From Actinokineospora diospyrosa (lineage in GTDB: Bacteria; Actinomycetota; Actinomycetes; Mycobacteriales; Pseudonocardiaceae), in contig NZ_JAMTCO010000004.1 in assembly GCF_024171925.1 (NCBI RefSeq), forward strand, positions 1 to 64,000: 64,000 bases of DNA. The letters are read 5' to 3'. Positions 8,689 through 20,360 of this stretch are shown piece by piece; the first letter of the stretch is position 1, and every line of letters starts with the position of its first letter. A program made the position numbers and the translations under genes. The notes below the pieces were generated by a model. The model worked only from the letters and a program-made list of their open reading frames with translations, made no database searches and was not told where the DNA came from.

Positions 8689-8713
8689 GGTACGTCAAGC
8701 AGAGGGGGCACCT

Positions 8714-9412
8714 GTGTGCCAGCCTCAGACGGTGACAGCGCTGTACGACGACCTCGCCGCGCAGTGGTGGCGTCCCCGTGGGGCATTCGCGGCGTTGCAC
8801 TGGCTGGCTGAAGCACGCGCCCACCTCATCCCGCCCGCCCGGCGTCCCGGGGCCGTCTTGGTCGACCTCGGATGCGGCGGCGGCTTGCTCGCCCCGCACA
8901 TCAGCGCCAAGGGCTACCTACACGTCGGCGTAGACCTATCGCAGGAAGGTCCTCGCCAAGCAGCCGCGCACGGTGTGAAGGCAATTCGCGGTGACGTACT
9001 TCGTGTTCCGCTCAAGCCTGGATGCGCGGACGTCGTTGTCGCAGGTGAGGTCCTCGAACACCTGTCAGACCTACCGAGGGCCGTTGAGCAAGCCTGTGGG
9101 CTGTTGCGTCCTGGTGGGCTGCTGGTTCTCGACACCCTCGCCGACACGGCGCTAAGCAAGTTCCTCGCGATCACCGTGGCGGAACGGCTGCCCGGGGTAC
9201 CGCGAGGTGTGCACGAGCCGCACCTCTTGGTGAACCGGGCGGTGCTGGTCGAGGAATGTGCCCGGCACGGTGTTCGGTTGCGGCTGCGGGGTATTCGTCC
9301 CGCGGTGCTGGACCTGTTCGGATGGGCGGTGGGTGCCCGCGAAGCGGTGCGGATGGTGTCGGTGCCCACCACAGCCGTTCTGTTCCAAGGGATCGGAACG
9401 AAGGAGGGCTGA
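8714..9412 (+). CDS. Class I SAM-dependent methyltransferase
   Basis: A 232-residue Rossmann methyltransferase. Motif I is VLVDLGCGGGLL, a GVDLS acidic loop follows, and the EVLEHLSDLPRAVEQA region resembles UbiG/UbiE-type enzymes. The GTG at 8714 is chosen for the GAGGGGG five bases upstream. Its stop overlaps the start of the polyketide synthase (TGATG). By comparison with type III PKS/methyltransferase pairs such as srsAB of Streptomyces, it probably methylates the phenolic polyketide. O- versus C-methylation cannot be decided. Confidence 0.87.
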   Translation: MCQPQTVTALYDDLAAQWWRPRGAFAALHWLAEARAHLIPPARRPGAVLVDLGCGGGLLAPHISAKGYLHVGVDLSQEGPRQAAAHGVKAIRGDVLRVPLKPGCADVVVAGEVLEHLSDLPRAVEQACGLLRPGGLLVLDTLADTALSKFLAITVAERLPGVPRGVHEPHLLVNRAVLVEECARHGVRLRLRGIRPAVLDLFGWAVGAREAVRMVSVPTTAVLFQGIGTKEG

Positions 9413-10437
9413 TGGCAATGGTGACCGGGATAGGCGTGGCAACCCCGCCGCAGGTAACGCAAGAGGCCCTATGGGAGGGCTACTTCCGCGCGCACACCGG
9501 CGGGGGCGGCCTCGCGCGACGCATCTTCGCGAGTGCGGGTGTGCGTACCCGGCACACCGTCGTCGACCCGGCCACCGAGGACATCTCCGGGTGGTCGACC
9601 GCGCGGCGGATGGCGCGCTTCGCCGAGCAGGCGCCGCCGCTGGCCACCGCGGCGCTGGTCGACGCGCTCGCCGCCGCGGGCCGCTCCCCCGCCGACCTCG
9701 GCATGCTCGCGGTCGTGTCGTGCACCGGCTACGGCACGCCGGGGGTGGACGTCGCGCTGGCCGACGGGCTCGGGCTCGCGGCCGACACCCAGCGGCTGCT
9801 GATCGGCCACATGGGCTGCTACGCGGCGATCCCCGGCCTGGGCGCGGTGTCCGATTTCGCCACCGCGCGCGGGCTGCCCGCGGCCCTGGTGTGCGTCGAG
9901 TTGACCTCGCTGCACGTGCAGCCGCCGGACGGGGACCCGGCGCAGGTGGTGGCGCACGCGCTGTTCAGCGACGCCGCGGCTGCCGTGGTCGTCGAGCCGG
10001 ACGCGCCGGGGTGGGAGCTGCTCGACATCGCCGCGCACACCGACACCGACAGCCGCGACCTGATGACCTGGCGGGTCACCGACCACGGCTTCCGGATGGG
10101 CCTGTCCGCGCGGGTCCCCGACGTGCTGGCCCGCGCGGCGCGGCCGGTCGTGGAGAAGATGCTGGCCCGCAACGGCGCCGAGGTCGACGACGTGGCGGGG
10201 TGGGCCGTGCACCCGGGTGGGCCCAAGATCCTGGACACGGTGCGCGACGAGTTGGGCCTGGACGAGGCCGCCCTGGCACCATCTCGGGCGGTGCTGGCCG
10301 AGCACGGGAACTGCTCGTCGGCGACGGTGGTGCTGGTGCTGCGCGAGATCCGGGCGCGGCCGGGAGATCTGGTGGTGGCCATGGCGTTCGGACCCGGTTT
10401 GACCCTCTACACGGCGCTGCTGCGGCGGACCGGGTGA
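9412..10437 (+). CDS. Type III polyketide synthase (chalcone synthase family)
   Basis: A 341-residue thiolase-fold enzyme. The catalytic triad is visible: Cys136 in GHMGCYAAIPGL, His267 in GWAVHPGG and Asn300 in EHGNCSSA. The family condenses malonyl-CoA units onto an acyl-CoA starter to give resorcinols, pyrones or naphthols; starter and ring closure cannot be read from sequence. Length is slightly below the usual 350-390. It is translationally coupled to the methyltransferase upstream (TGATG) and to the CorA-type gene downstream (GTGA). Confidence 0.92.
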   Translation: MAMVTGIGVATPPQVTQEALWEGYFRAHTGGGGLARRIFASAGVRTRHTVVDPATEDISGWSTARRMARFAEQAPPLATAALVDALAAAGRSPADLGMLAVVSCTGYGTPGVDVALADGLGLAADTQRLLIGHMGCYAAIPGLGAVSDFATARGLPAALVCVELTSLHVQPPDGDPAQVVAHALFSDAAAAVVVEPDAPGWELLDIAAHTDTDSRDLMTWRVTDHGFRMGLSARVPDVLARAARPVVEKMLARNGAEVDDVAGWAVHPGGPKILDTVRDELGLDEAALAPSRAVLAEHGNCSSATVVLVLREIRARPGDLVVAMAFGPGLTLYTALLRRTG

Positions 10438-11390
10438 GCACAACCCGCGCCTATCGCGGCGGTGAGCTGGTCGAAGAGGACTTCCCACTCGACGGTCTTA
10501 GCGACCGGGTCGCCGACGAGGGCACTGTGGTCTGGGTCGACATCGACCACCACGACGACGCCGCCCTGCGCCAGGTCGGCGGCGAGTTGGGCCTGCACGA
10601 ACTGGCCTTGGAGGACGCGGCGCAGCGGCACCAGCGGCCCAAGGTGGACCTGTACCGCACGCACCAGTTCCTGGCGGTCTACGGGGTGTCGATGGCCGAC
10701 GACGGCACCCTGAGCACGCACGAGGTGTCGGTCTTCGTGACCGCTCGCGCGCTGGTCACCGTGCACGACGGGTTCGACATGACCCGGGTGGCGCGGCGGT
10801 GCGCGAACTCCGTGCTGACCGGCGACCGGGTCGGCGTGCTGCTGCACGCCCTGCTCGACGACATCGTGGACGGGCACCTCCAGGCGACCACAACCCTCGA
10901 CGAGCGGATCGAGGACCTGGAGGGCGTCATCTTCGAGGACAATCCCGATGTGCGGCGGTTGCAGCGGGAGGCCGTTCGCCTGCGCAGGAGTTTGTCCCAC
11001 CTTCGCCGGGTAGTCCTACCGATGCGCGACATCATGACCGGCCTGACCCGGGTGCACGACCTGGTCGACGCTGAGCTTGAGCCCTACTTCAGCGACATCC
11101 GCGACCACGTCGCGCACGCCACCGAGTGGACCGAGTCGTTGCGCGACCACGTGACGGCGTTGCGCGAGACCCAGCTGACCATCCAGGGCAACCGGCTCAA
11201 CCTGGTGATGAAGAAGGTCACCGGGTGGGCCGCGATCATCGCCGTGCCGACCGCGATCACCGGCTTCTATGGCCAGAACGTGCCGTACCCGGGCACCGGG
11301 GAGCCTTGGGGGTTCTGGATGTCGTCGGGCGTCATAGTGGTGTTGGGCGTGGGCCTCTACCTCATGTTCAAGCGGAAGGACTGGCTCTAA
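10434..11390 (+). CDS. CorA-type magnesium/divalent cation transporter
   Basis: A 318-residue protein with a long acidic and helical cytoplasmic domain and two C-terminal membrane helices (about 255-275 and 290-312). The signature loop between them is YGQNVP rather than the canonical YGMN, a variant of the selectivity motif. The GTG start overlaps the type III PKS stop (GTGA), an odd partner for a transporter, so expression is tied to the polyketide operon. Its 3' end overlaps the convergent caspase gene by 23 bases. Confidence 0.85.
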   Translation: MSTTRAYRGGELVEEDFPLDGLSDRVADEGTVVWVDIDHHDDAALRQVGGELGLHELALEDAAQRHQRPKVDLYRTHQFLAVYGVSMADDGTLSTHEVSVFVTARALVTVHDGFDMTRVARRCANSVLTGDRVGVLLHALLDDIVDGHLQATTTLDERIEDLEGVIFEDNPDVRRLQREAVRLRRSLSHLRRVVLPMRDIMTGLTRVHDLVDAELEPYFSDIRDHVAHATEWTESLRDHVTALRETQLTIQGNRLNLVMKKVTGWAAIIAVPTAITGFYGQNVPYPGTGEPWGFWMSSGVIVVLGVGLYLMFKRKDWL

Positions 11391-12702
11391 GGGATTCGGC
11401 CCGGCGTAGGTACGCCTTGGCGACCTCGGGTTCGTCTGCCGCTTCATAGAGGAGGCAGTACGTGAGCATGGCCATCTCAGCCAACTCCGGGTCGGTGGCG
11501 GCCAAGTCGAGATAGCCGCCAACCTTGCGGATGGCCTCGTGGGGGTCGGTCACCATGGGGATCTGGAGTTCGGCGACCTTCAACGCTGCGCGCGGCGACA
11601 CTGCCGGATGGTTGTACTCGACGACCGCCTTATAGGCATCGACGATCACTTCGGGGTTGAACGCGGCAGTCGCTGAGTGGATCGTGTTCTCGGCGATCGC
11701 GTAGGCGGCTTCCGGCGACCACTCGGGATGGTTGGCGGCAACCACTTGGCGGTAGGCCCTGTCGCGCTCGTTCACGTCGTCGGTGAGGCGGGCCAACCGA
11801 AGCGCGGCCAACGTGCTCCAGTCCCCTTGGCCGCCAGCGGCGACGGCCCGGTAGAGGGGAGCCTGGATCCAGGGCTTCGTTTCGGCCTCAGCCCGGAGGA
11901 AGTCAGCGAGGACAACGGAAGAATCGACCGGCAGGTCTACCGGGGCTTTAACTCGCGGGATGGGCAACGGTGTGCGGGCGATGGCGACAGTGTCGACGGT
12001 GTCGTCGAAGGTGCGTTGCGGGGTGGACAGCCCGGCGTCTGCCATGCGGTCGGCGACATGGCTATAGAGGTCGTCGACAGACACATAGCCGTCACCGTCG
12101 CGGTCAGGTTGACCGGTGGCTAAGCAGTCGGCAGCGAAACCTGTGAACGGGCTGGGCTCCCCTGCCTTCTCGGCATCCTTGGTCAGCTGCACCGACAGCC
12201 CGCTGGCGATGACGAAGACCCCCTTGCCGCCGAGGTGGCGGGGTAGGTCGGGAGCGGCTTTGAAGCCACCGGAGTGGCAGCAGTCGAGCAGCACTACCTT
12301 CGCCTTCGCGCGGGAGGCGGTCATCATGTCGACCACGGCGCGGGCGGGGATGCCGGTGGACATGATCCGGTCGGACCGGGTGTCGCGGGCGGCGAGGTGC
12401 AGGTTCCCGTGCAGGTCGAGCTTGCCGTGGCCGCTGTAGTAGAGCAGCAACTGGTCGTCGCGGGTGGCCTCGCCGAAGAACTCGTCCAGCGCGATCAGGA
12501 TGTCGCGTTGGCTGGCGTCGGCCACGACCCGCACGTCGGCGAGCCGGTGCAGGCCGACGCCGGGTGCGGTGAGGGCGGCTCGCAGCACCTCCGCGTCGTG
12601 CTCGGGACCGAGCAACGGGGCGAGGCCAGGGTCATCGGGGAACGCCCAATTGGTCACCAGCAGCGCCCTATAGATGCGCTGTGTGGAAGGGGCCAGTGCC
12701 AT
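11368..12702 (-). CDS. Caspase-family (C14) protease with helical C-terminus
   Basis: A 444-residue protein. The N-terminal half is a caspase fold with the catalytic dyad His92 (YYSGHGKL) and Cys142 (LLDCCHSGGF). A loop DRDGDGYVSVDD (about residues 200-211) matches an EF-hand-like calcium loop often seen in actinobacterial caspases. The C-terminal 200 residues are repetitive helices (AYRQVV, AYKAVV, AYLRRA repeats) resembling TPR units. Such proteins are known in bacterial conflict systems. ATGs at 12702, 12711 and 12714 are all possible; only about ten bases separate it from the divergent baseplate-like gene. Confidence 0.85.
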   Translation of the reverse strand: MALAPSTQRIYRALLVTNWAFPDDPGLAPLLGPEHDAEVLRAALTAPGVGLHRLADVRVVADASQRDILIALDEFFGEATRDDQLLLYYSGHGKLDLHGNLHLAARDTRSDRIMSTGIPARAVVDMMTASRAKAKVVLLDCCHSGGFKAAPDLPRHLGGKGVFVIASGLSVQLTKDAEKAGEPSPFTGFAADCLATGQPDRDGDGYVSVDDLYSHVADRMADAGLSTPQRTFDDTVDTVAIARTPLPIPRVKAPVDLPVDSSVVLADFLRAEAETKPWIQAPLYRAVAAGGQGDWSTLAALRLARLTDDVNERDRAYRQVVAANHPEWSPEAAYAIAENTIHSATAAFNPEVIVDAYKAVVEYNHPAVSPRAALKVAELQIPMVTDPHEAIRKVGGYLDLAATDPELAEMAMLTYCLLYEAADEPEVAKAYLRRAESLRASPSA

Positions 12703-12712
12703 AGTGACCATC

Positions 12713-14545
12713 ATGACCGAGGGGCGCGTCGACGACCGGCGTTTCCAGGACCTGTTGGCCGAGGCCTCGCGGCTGGCCGAGCGGCGCGACCCCGGCGCGG
12801 CCCACGACGGGCGGGTCAAGGCGCTGCTCTCGGGTGTCGCGCACATCGCCGACGAGGTGGTCTTCCAGCTCAACCGATTACCGGAACTGCTGCGCGGCCC
12901 GCTGCTCGACGTGCTCGGCCTGCGCCCCGCCCGCGCGCGGATGGCCAGGGCGGTGCTGGAGGTCCGCTCGGCCGGGCCGGTCACCGTCCCCCGCGGCGCC
13001 CGGGTGTCCACTGTGGATGGTGTGGCGTTCTCGACCGAGCACGACCTGCGGGTGGTGCCCGCCGAGCCGGTCGGCGCGCTGACCCAGGTCGACGGCGGGT
13101 TCGCCCAGGTCATCGACCTCGACCAGGTGCACGCGGTCTCCCCCGCCGCCACCAGCGGCTACTACGTGGGCTTCGCGACCCCGCTGCCGCACTGCCTGGT
13201 GGAGTTCGTCTTCACCATGGCGTCGAAGTCCCGCCTTGAGGACGCCCGGCCGACCTGGGCGGTGGAGGCGTGGGACGGCGAGGAGTGGCAGCCGTGCGCG
13301 GTGCGCCTCGACACCACCGGCGGCCTGTCCGACAGCGGGACGATGCTCGTGCGGGTGCCCGACACCCACGTCGAACTCACGATCAGCGGGATCAGCGCTG
13401 CGTGGATCCGGTTCCGCGGCGCCGCCGAACCGGACGCGAGCCCCATCCGGTTCCGGGTGCTCGCGCGCACGGTCGGCGGGGTCGTGACCGCCGCCCACGG
13501 CTCGCTGGTGCTCGACGAGCCGCTGGGGACCACCAGCGGGGTGCCCGGTCAGGGGCTCGGCGTGCACCACCGCCCGGTGGTCGGCCCGGCGCCGGTTGTC
13601 GAGGTCGGCGGGATCGACGGCTGGGACACCTGGACGGTCGTGCGGGACTTCACCGGCAGCGGCGCCGAGGACCGGCACGTGGTGTTCGACGGCGACACGC
13701 TGCGGTTCGGTCCGGCGGTCACCGAGGACGGCGCGGTCGTCCAGCGCGGCGCGCTCCCCCGGGCGGACGCGCTGGTGCGGGTGCGGGAGTACTGGGCAGG
13801 TGGGGGCAAGCACGGCAACGTGGCGGCTGGGGCGCTGCGCGCGCTCGACGGCTTCCCCGACGTGACCGTGACCAATCCGCTCCCCGCGACCGGTGGGCGC
13901 GACGCGGAGACCGTTGACGAGGTATGGCGGCGGGCGCCGTTCGCGCTGCGGGCCCGGGATAGGGCGGTAACCGCTCAGGACTACGAGTACCTCGCACGGG
14001 AGGCTGCCCCGGAACTGGCGCGGGCGCACTGCGTCCTCGGCGAGGATGGCGCGATCAACGTGCTTCTCGTGCCTAACGCGCCCAGCGACGAGATGGGACG
14101 CGTCGACTTCAACGACCTAGGGCTAGGCCAGAAAACGCTGCTCACCGTTGCGGACTACTTGGACGAGCGCCGGGTCATCGGCACCACGGTCGTGGTGGAC
14201 GTACCGCGCTACGGAGGAGTAACCGTGGTCGCGCAGGTCCAGAGGGCGCCGGGGATGAGCACCGCAAGAACGCATGACGCCGCTCTGCGGGCGCTCTATA
14301 CGTACCTGCACCCGATCATCGGCGGCCCTACCGGGACAGGTTGGCCACTAGGGCGACCGGTGCACGTGGGCGACATCTATGCAGTCCTGCACCAGGTCGA
14401 GGGTGTCTCCGGGGTGGACGACGTGCGGCTCTACCTGGTGGACACGCACAACCGCGCCCGGGGCGACTCCGCCACGAAGATCACCGTCGACCGGGACGCG
14501 CTGCTGTTCTCCGCCGACCACCAGGTCCGGGTGCTCGCCACGTGA
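12713..14545 (+). CDS. Putative baseplate assembly protein (gpJ/gp6-like)
   Basis: A 610-residue protein with the layout of putative baseplate assembly proteins of contractile injection systems and phage tails. An N-terminal helical part (HIADEVVFQLNRLPELLRGP) is followed by a beta-rich middle, then a baseplate-J-like part with ARDRAVTAQDYEYLAREAAP (about residues 415-434). The family forms the wedge ring of a tail baseplate. It overlaps the next gene by four bases (GTGA). No sheath, tube, spike or AAA gene is nearby, so the pair is an orphan module. An in-frame GTG at 12704 is an alternative start. Confidence 0.8.
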   Translation: MTEGRVDDRRFQDLLAEASRLAERRDPGAAHDGRVKALLSGVAHIADEVVFQLNRLPELLRGPLLDVLGLRPARARMARAVLEVRSAGPVTVPRGARVSTVDGVAFSTEHDLRVVPAEPVGALTQVDGGFAQVIDLDQVHAVSPAATSGYYVGFATPLPHCLVEFVFTMASKSRLEDARPTWAVEAWDGEEWQPCAVRLDTTGGLSDSGTMLVRVPDTHVELTISGISAAWIRFRGAAEPDASPIRFRVLARTVGGVVTAAHGSLVLDEPLGTTSGVPGQGLGVHHRPVVGPAPVVEVGGIDGWDTWTVVRDFTGSGAEDRHVVFDGDTLRFGPAVTEDGAVVQRGALPRADALVRVREYWAGGGKHGNVAAGALRALDGFPDVTVTNPLPATGGRDAETVDEVWRRAPFALRARDRAVTAQDYEYLAREAAPELARAHCVLGEDGAINVLLVPNAPSDEMGRVDFNDLGLGQKTLLTVADYLDERRVIGTTVVVDVPRYGGVTVVAQVQRAPGMSTARTHDAALRALYTYLHPIIGGPTGTGWPLGRPVHVGDIYAVLHQVEGVSGVDDVRLYLVDTHNRARGDSATKITVDRDALLFSADHQVRVLAT

Positions 14546-15048
14546 CCGACCCCATCCCTGCCGATCCCATCCCGAACGACCCCATCCCGAACGGCGTCAT
14601 CCCGGCCGACCCGATCCCGAACGGCGTCATCCCGAGTGACGCCATCCCGAGTGACGTGGTGGACGCGGTGGCCGCCCTGTTCGCCGCGCTGCGCGCCACC
14701 GCCGAGGACCCGGGCCCGCTCCTCGACCCGGTGACCGCGGCGCCGGACGTCCTGCGCTGGATCGCCCACGTGGTGGGAGCCGACGCGAACCTGCCGACCG
14801 GCCTGCTGCGCGGGCAGGTGGCCCACGCCATGACCGCGCACCGCCGCAGAGGTACCGTCGCCGGGCTGCACGCCTTGGTCGCCCTCTACGGCGGCACTGC
14901 CGAGGTCACCGAGGAAGGCAGGGCTGTCACCGTCGAGGTGACGCTGCCTGAGGCCGATCTGGCCGATGTCGTGCACGACGCTGTGACGGCGGCGATACCC
15001 GCACACGTCCGCCCCACCGTGCGTGTCCGGGTCCGCCCGAACGAGTGA
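14542..15048 (+). CDS. Phage tail protein (gpI-like) with N-terminal repeats
   Basis: A 168-residue protein. Residues about 35-165 resemble P2 gpI-like tail proteins that partner baseplate J proteins (LLDPVTAAPDVLRWIAHVVG, RRGTVAGLHALVALYGG). The first 35 residues are an unusual tandem repeat of five residues (DPIPN, GVIPA, DAIPS types) encoded by 15-bp repeats at about 14545-14655, a slippage-prone tract. The GTG start overlaps the upstream stop. The next gene, metH, belongs to another unit with its own riboswitch. Confidence 0.75.
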   Translation: MTDPIPADPIPNDPIPNGVIPADPIPNGVIPSDAIPSDVVDAVAALFAALRATAEDPGPLLDPVTAAPDVLRWIAHVVGADANLPTGLLRGQVAHAMTAHRRRGTVAGLHALVALYGGTAEVTEEGRAVTVEVTLPEADLADVVHDAVTAAIPAHVRPTVRVRVRPNE

Positions 15049-15106
15049 TCCAGCGGGGTGGGACATGGCATCGGGGCCGCGCGGTTCGGGTAGTGTGGGT
15101 GCCCGA

Positions 15107-15215
15107 AGCCGAGAGGCGCTGCAACGGGTCCGGGGTGTCCCCGCCCGCCACGCTCGGCTCAGGTCCACCCCCCGCGGGCGGCCCACGCTGCAAGGGCGCC
15201 TCCGGATACCGGAGG
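15107..15215 (+). promoter_or_regulatory. S-adenosylhomocysteine (SAH) riboswitch of metH
   Basis: The leader has the SAH-riboswitch core GAGGCGCTGCAACG at 15113-15126. P1 pairs GAGGCGC (15113-15119) with GCGCCTC (15196-15202), and a second helix pairs GCCGAG (15108-15113) with CTCGGC (15153-15158). Just after it, CCTCCGG (15199-15205) can pair with CCGGAGG (15209-15215), which contains the metH ribosome binding site. P1 and the sequestering hairpin share 15199-15202 and exclude each other, so SAH binding should free translation. This matches the known ON-switch logic upstream of metH and ahcY. Confidence 0.85.
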
Positions 15216-15222
15216 TGTGCAC

Positions 15223-18828
<3,606 letters not shown>

Positions 18829-18834
18829 CTCGTC

Positions 18835-18874
18835 GGCGCTACTGCGGAACCGACGCCGGTTCCGCAGTAGCGCC
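18835..18874. terminator. Strong 17-bp hairpin after metH
   Basis: Arms 18835-18851 and 18858-18874 are perfect reverse complements with a 6-base loop. It lies seven bases after the metH stop and before the end of the convergent small gene, so it probably acts in both directions. Confidence 0.85.
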
Positions 18875-18881
18875 GGAACGC

Positions 18882-19088
18882 TCAGCCGCGCTTGCCCGCG
18901 GTCTCCGCGCCGCGCATCACCCAGTCGACCAAGCCCGCGCCGCGATCACCGACCGACAGGCGGTTCCCGGTGATAGCGGGCGCCGAGGTGAGGGTGAAGG
19001 ACACGGACGCGTACTCGGTGCGCAGCTGCTCCGCGACCTTCTCGAGCAGCTCCACAGCGCGCGACCCGCCGTACTCGAGACTTGTCAA
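18882..19088 (-). CDS. Small hypothetical protein or gene fragment
   Basis: A frame of about 68 residues (MTSLEYGGSRAVELLEKVAE near the start if TTG at 19088 is used) that looks like real protein: amphipathic helix, then a beta-like stretch ASVSFTLTSAPAITGN. No good ATG/GTG or ribosome binding site is present, so it may be the 3' remnant of a larger gene. It lies downstream of dinB in the same direction. No family recognised. Confidence 0.35.
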   Translation of the reverse strand: MTSLEYGGSRAVELLEKVAEQLRTEYASVSFTLTSAPAITGNRLSVGDRGAGLVDWVMRGAETAGKRG

Positions 19089-19120
19089 GTGCGGGGAAAG
19101 CCGGCTCCTCGTCGATCCAG

Positions 19121-20314
19121 CTAGTCCGGCAGGAGTGGCATCTCCACGGGGTCGGGGTGCTTGAGCAGAGCCGCCCGGGTCACGGCTGTGGAGCCGAAGC
19201 GGGTGCGGAGGGAATCGAGGGTCGTGTCCAGCGCGGCGAGGTCGGGCCCGGAGAACGGCAGCTCCAGTTGCACCGCGTCGTCGTCGAAGTTGGAGAGGGA
19301 TAGGCCGATCAGCGTGATTCCCCGGTCCGCGATCATCGGCCACGCGGCCGCCAACAGGCCCCGGGCGGCCGAGAGGATCACCTCCGTGCCCGTTGTCGGC
19401 TTTCGGACCGTGTGCGAGCGGGTCGCGCGTGAGAAGTCCGCGAACCGGAGCCGGAGCGTCACCGTGCGGCAGGCGCGGCCTGCGGAGCGGAGTCGGCGCG
19501 CCAGGCGGTCGGACAGGCCGGAGAGGAACTCGTCCAGCTCGACGTAGGTGCGGCGGCGGGAGCCCAGGGCTCGTTGGGCGCCCATGGACCGCCGCCGTTG
19601 GCCGACGCGCACTCGGCGGGGGTCGCGGTTGTGGGCGAGGGCGTGCAGGTGCCGTCCCGCGCCCGCGCCGAGCATGCTGACCAGTTCGCGGACGTCGAAG
19701 GCGGCGACCTGGCCGACGGTGGTGATGCCGTGGGCGCGGAGTTTGCCGGAGGTCACCTTCCCCACGCCCCAGAGGCGCTCCACGGGGAGCGGATGCAGGA
19801 AGGCGAGCTCCGCGTCGTGCGGTACCACCAACAGCCCGTCTGGCTTGGCCACGCCGCTAGCGACCTTCGCGAGGAACTTCGTTCGGGCGACGCCAACGGT
19901 GATCGGTAGACCTACCCGGCTCGCCACCGCGGCGCGCAAGTTCGCGGCGATCACCCGCGGTGGTCCCGCGATCCGAAGCAGCCCGCCCACGTCCAGGAAC
20001 GCCTCGTCTATAGAGATGCCCTCGACGAGAGGGGTCGTATCGCGGAAGACCTCGAAGACCGCCTTCGACGCCGCCGAGTACGCCGACATCCGGGGCGAGA
20101 CCACAATCGCCTCCGGACACAGCTGCCGCGCTTGGCGGCCGTTCATCGCGGTCCGCACGCCCCGCGCCTTGGCCTCGTAACTCGCCGCGAGGACCACCCC
20201 CGTGCCGACGACCACCGGCCGCCCGCGCAGCGCCGGGTCGTCGCGCTGCTCGACCGAGGCGTAGAACGCGTCCAGGTCGGCGTGCAGGATAGGACCCTCG
20301 TTCGACACGAACAT
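19121..20314 (-). CDS. dinB: DNA polymerase IV (Y-family)
   Basis: A 397-residue translesion polymerase. Catalytic carboxylates are in ILHADLDAFYASVEQ at the N-terminus and in GISIDEAFLDV (about residues 98-108). The thumb helix-hairpin-helix is in LWGVGKVTSGKLRAHGI, and the little-finger domain follows. The C-terminus contains QLELPFSG, resembling a beta-clamp-binding motif. An SOS box overlaps the start codon, so it should be induced by DNA damage. The ATG at 20314 gives normal length. Confidence 0.95.
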   Translation of the reverse strand: MFVSNEGPILHADLDAFYASVEQRDDPALRGRPVVVGTGVVLAASYEAKARGVRTAMNGRQARQLCPEAIVVSPRMSAYSAASKAVFEVFRDTTPLVEGISIDEAFLDVGGLLRIAGPPRVIAANLRAAVASRVGLPITVGVARTKFLAKVASGVAKPDGLLVVPHDAELAFLHPLPVERLWGVGKVTSGKLRAHGITTVGQVAAFDVRELVSMLGAGAGRHLHALAHNRDPRRVRVGQRRRSMGAQRALGSRRRTYVELDEFLSGLSDRLARRLRSAGRACRTVTLRLRFADFSRATRSHTVRKPTTGTEVILSAARGLLAAAWPMIADRGITLIGLSLSNFDDDAVQLELPFSGPDLAALDTTLDSLRTRFGSTAVTRAALLKHPDPVEMPLLPD

Positions 20315-20321
20315 ATGTTCG
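20308..20321 (-). promoter_or_regulatory. LexA/SOS box at the dinB start
   Basis: A perfect 14-bp palindrome CGAACATATGTTCG, matching the actinobacterial/Bacillus-type SOS consensus CGAACRNRYGTTCG. It covers the dinB ATG (20312-20314). A TTGACA motif lies at 20329-20334 on the same strand. LexA bound here would block transcription or early elongation. Confidence 0.8.
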
Positions 20322-20360
20322 CATGAGGTGTCAACGCCGCAGGTCAGCTACCGTGTGCGC

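Noticed and set aside
15107-15215. Cobalamin riboswitch upstream of metH
   Set aside because: No B12-box or long multi-stem leader; the short leader matches the SAH class instead.
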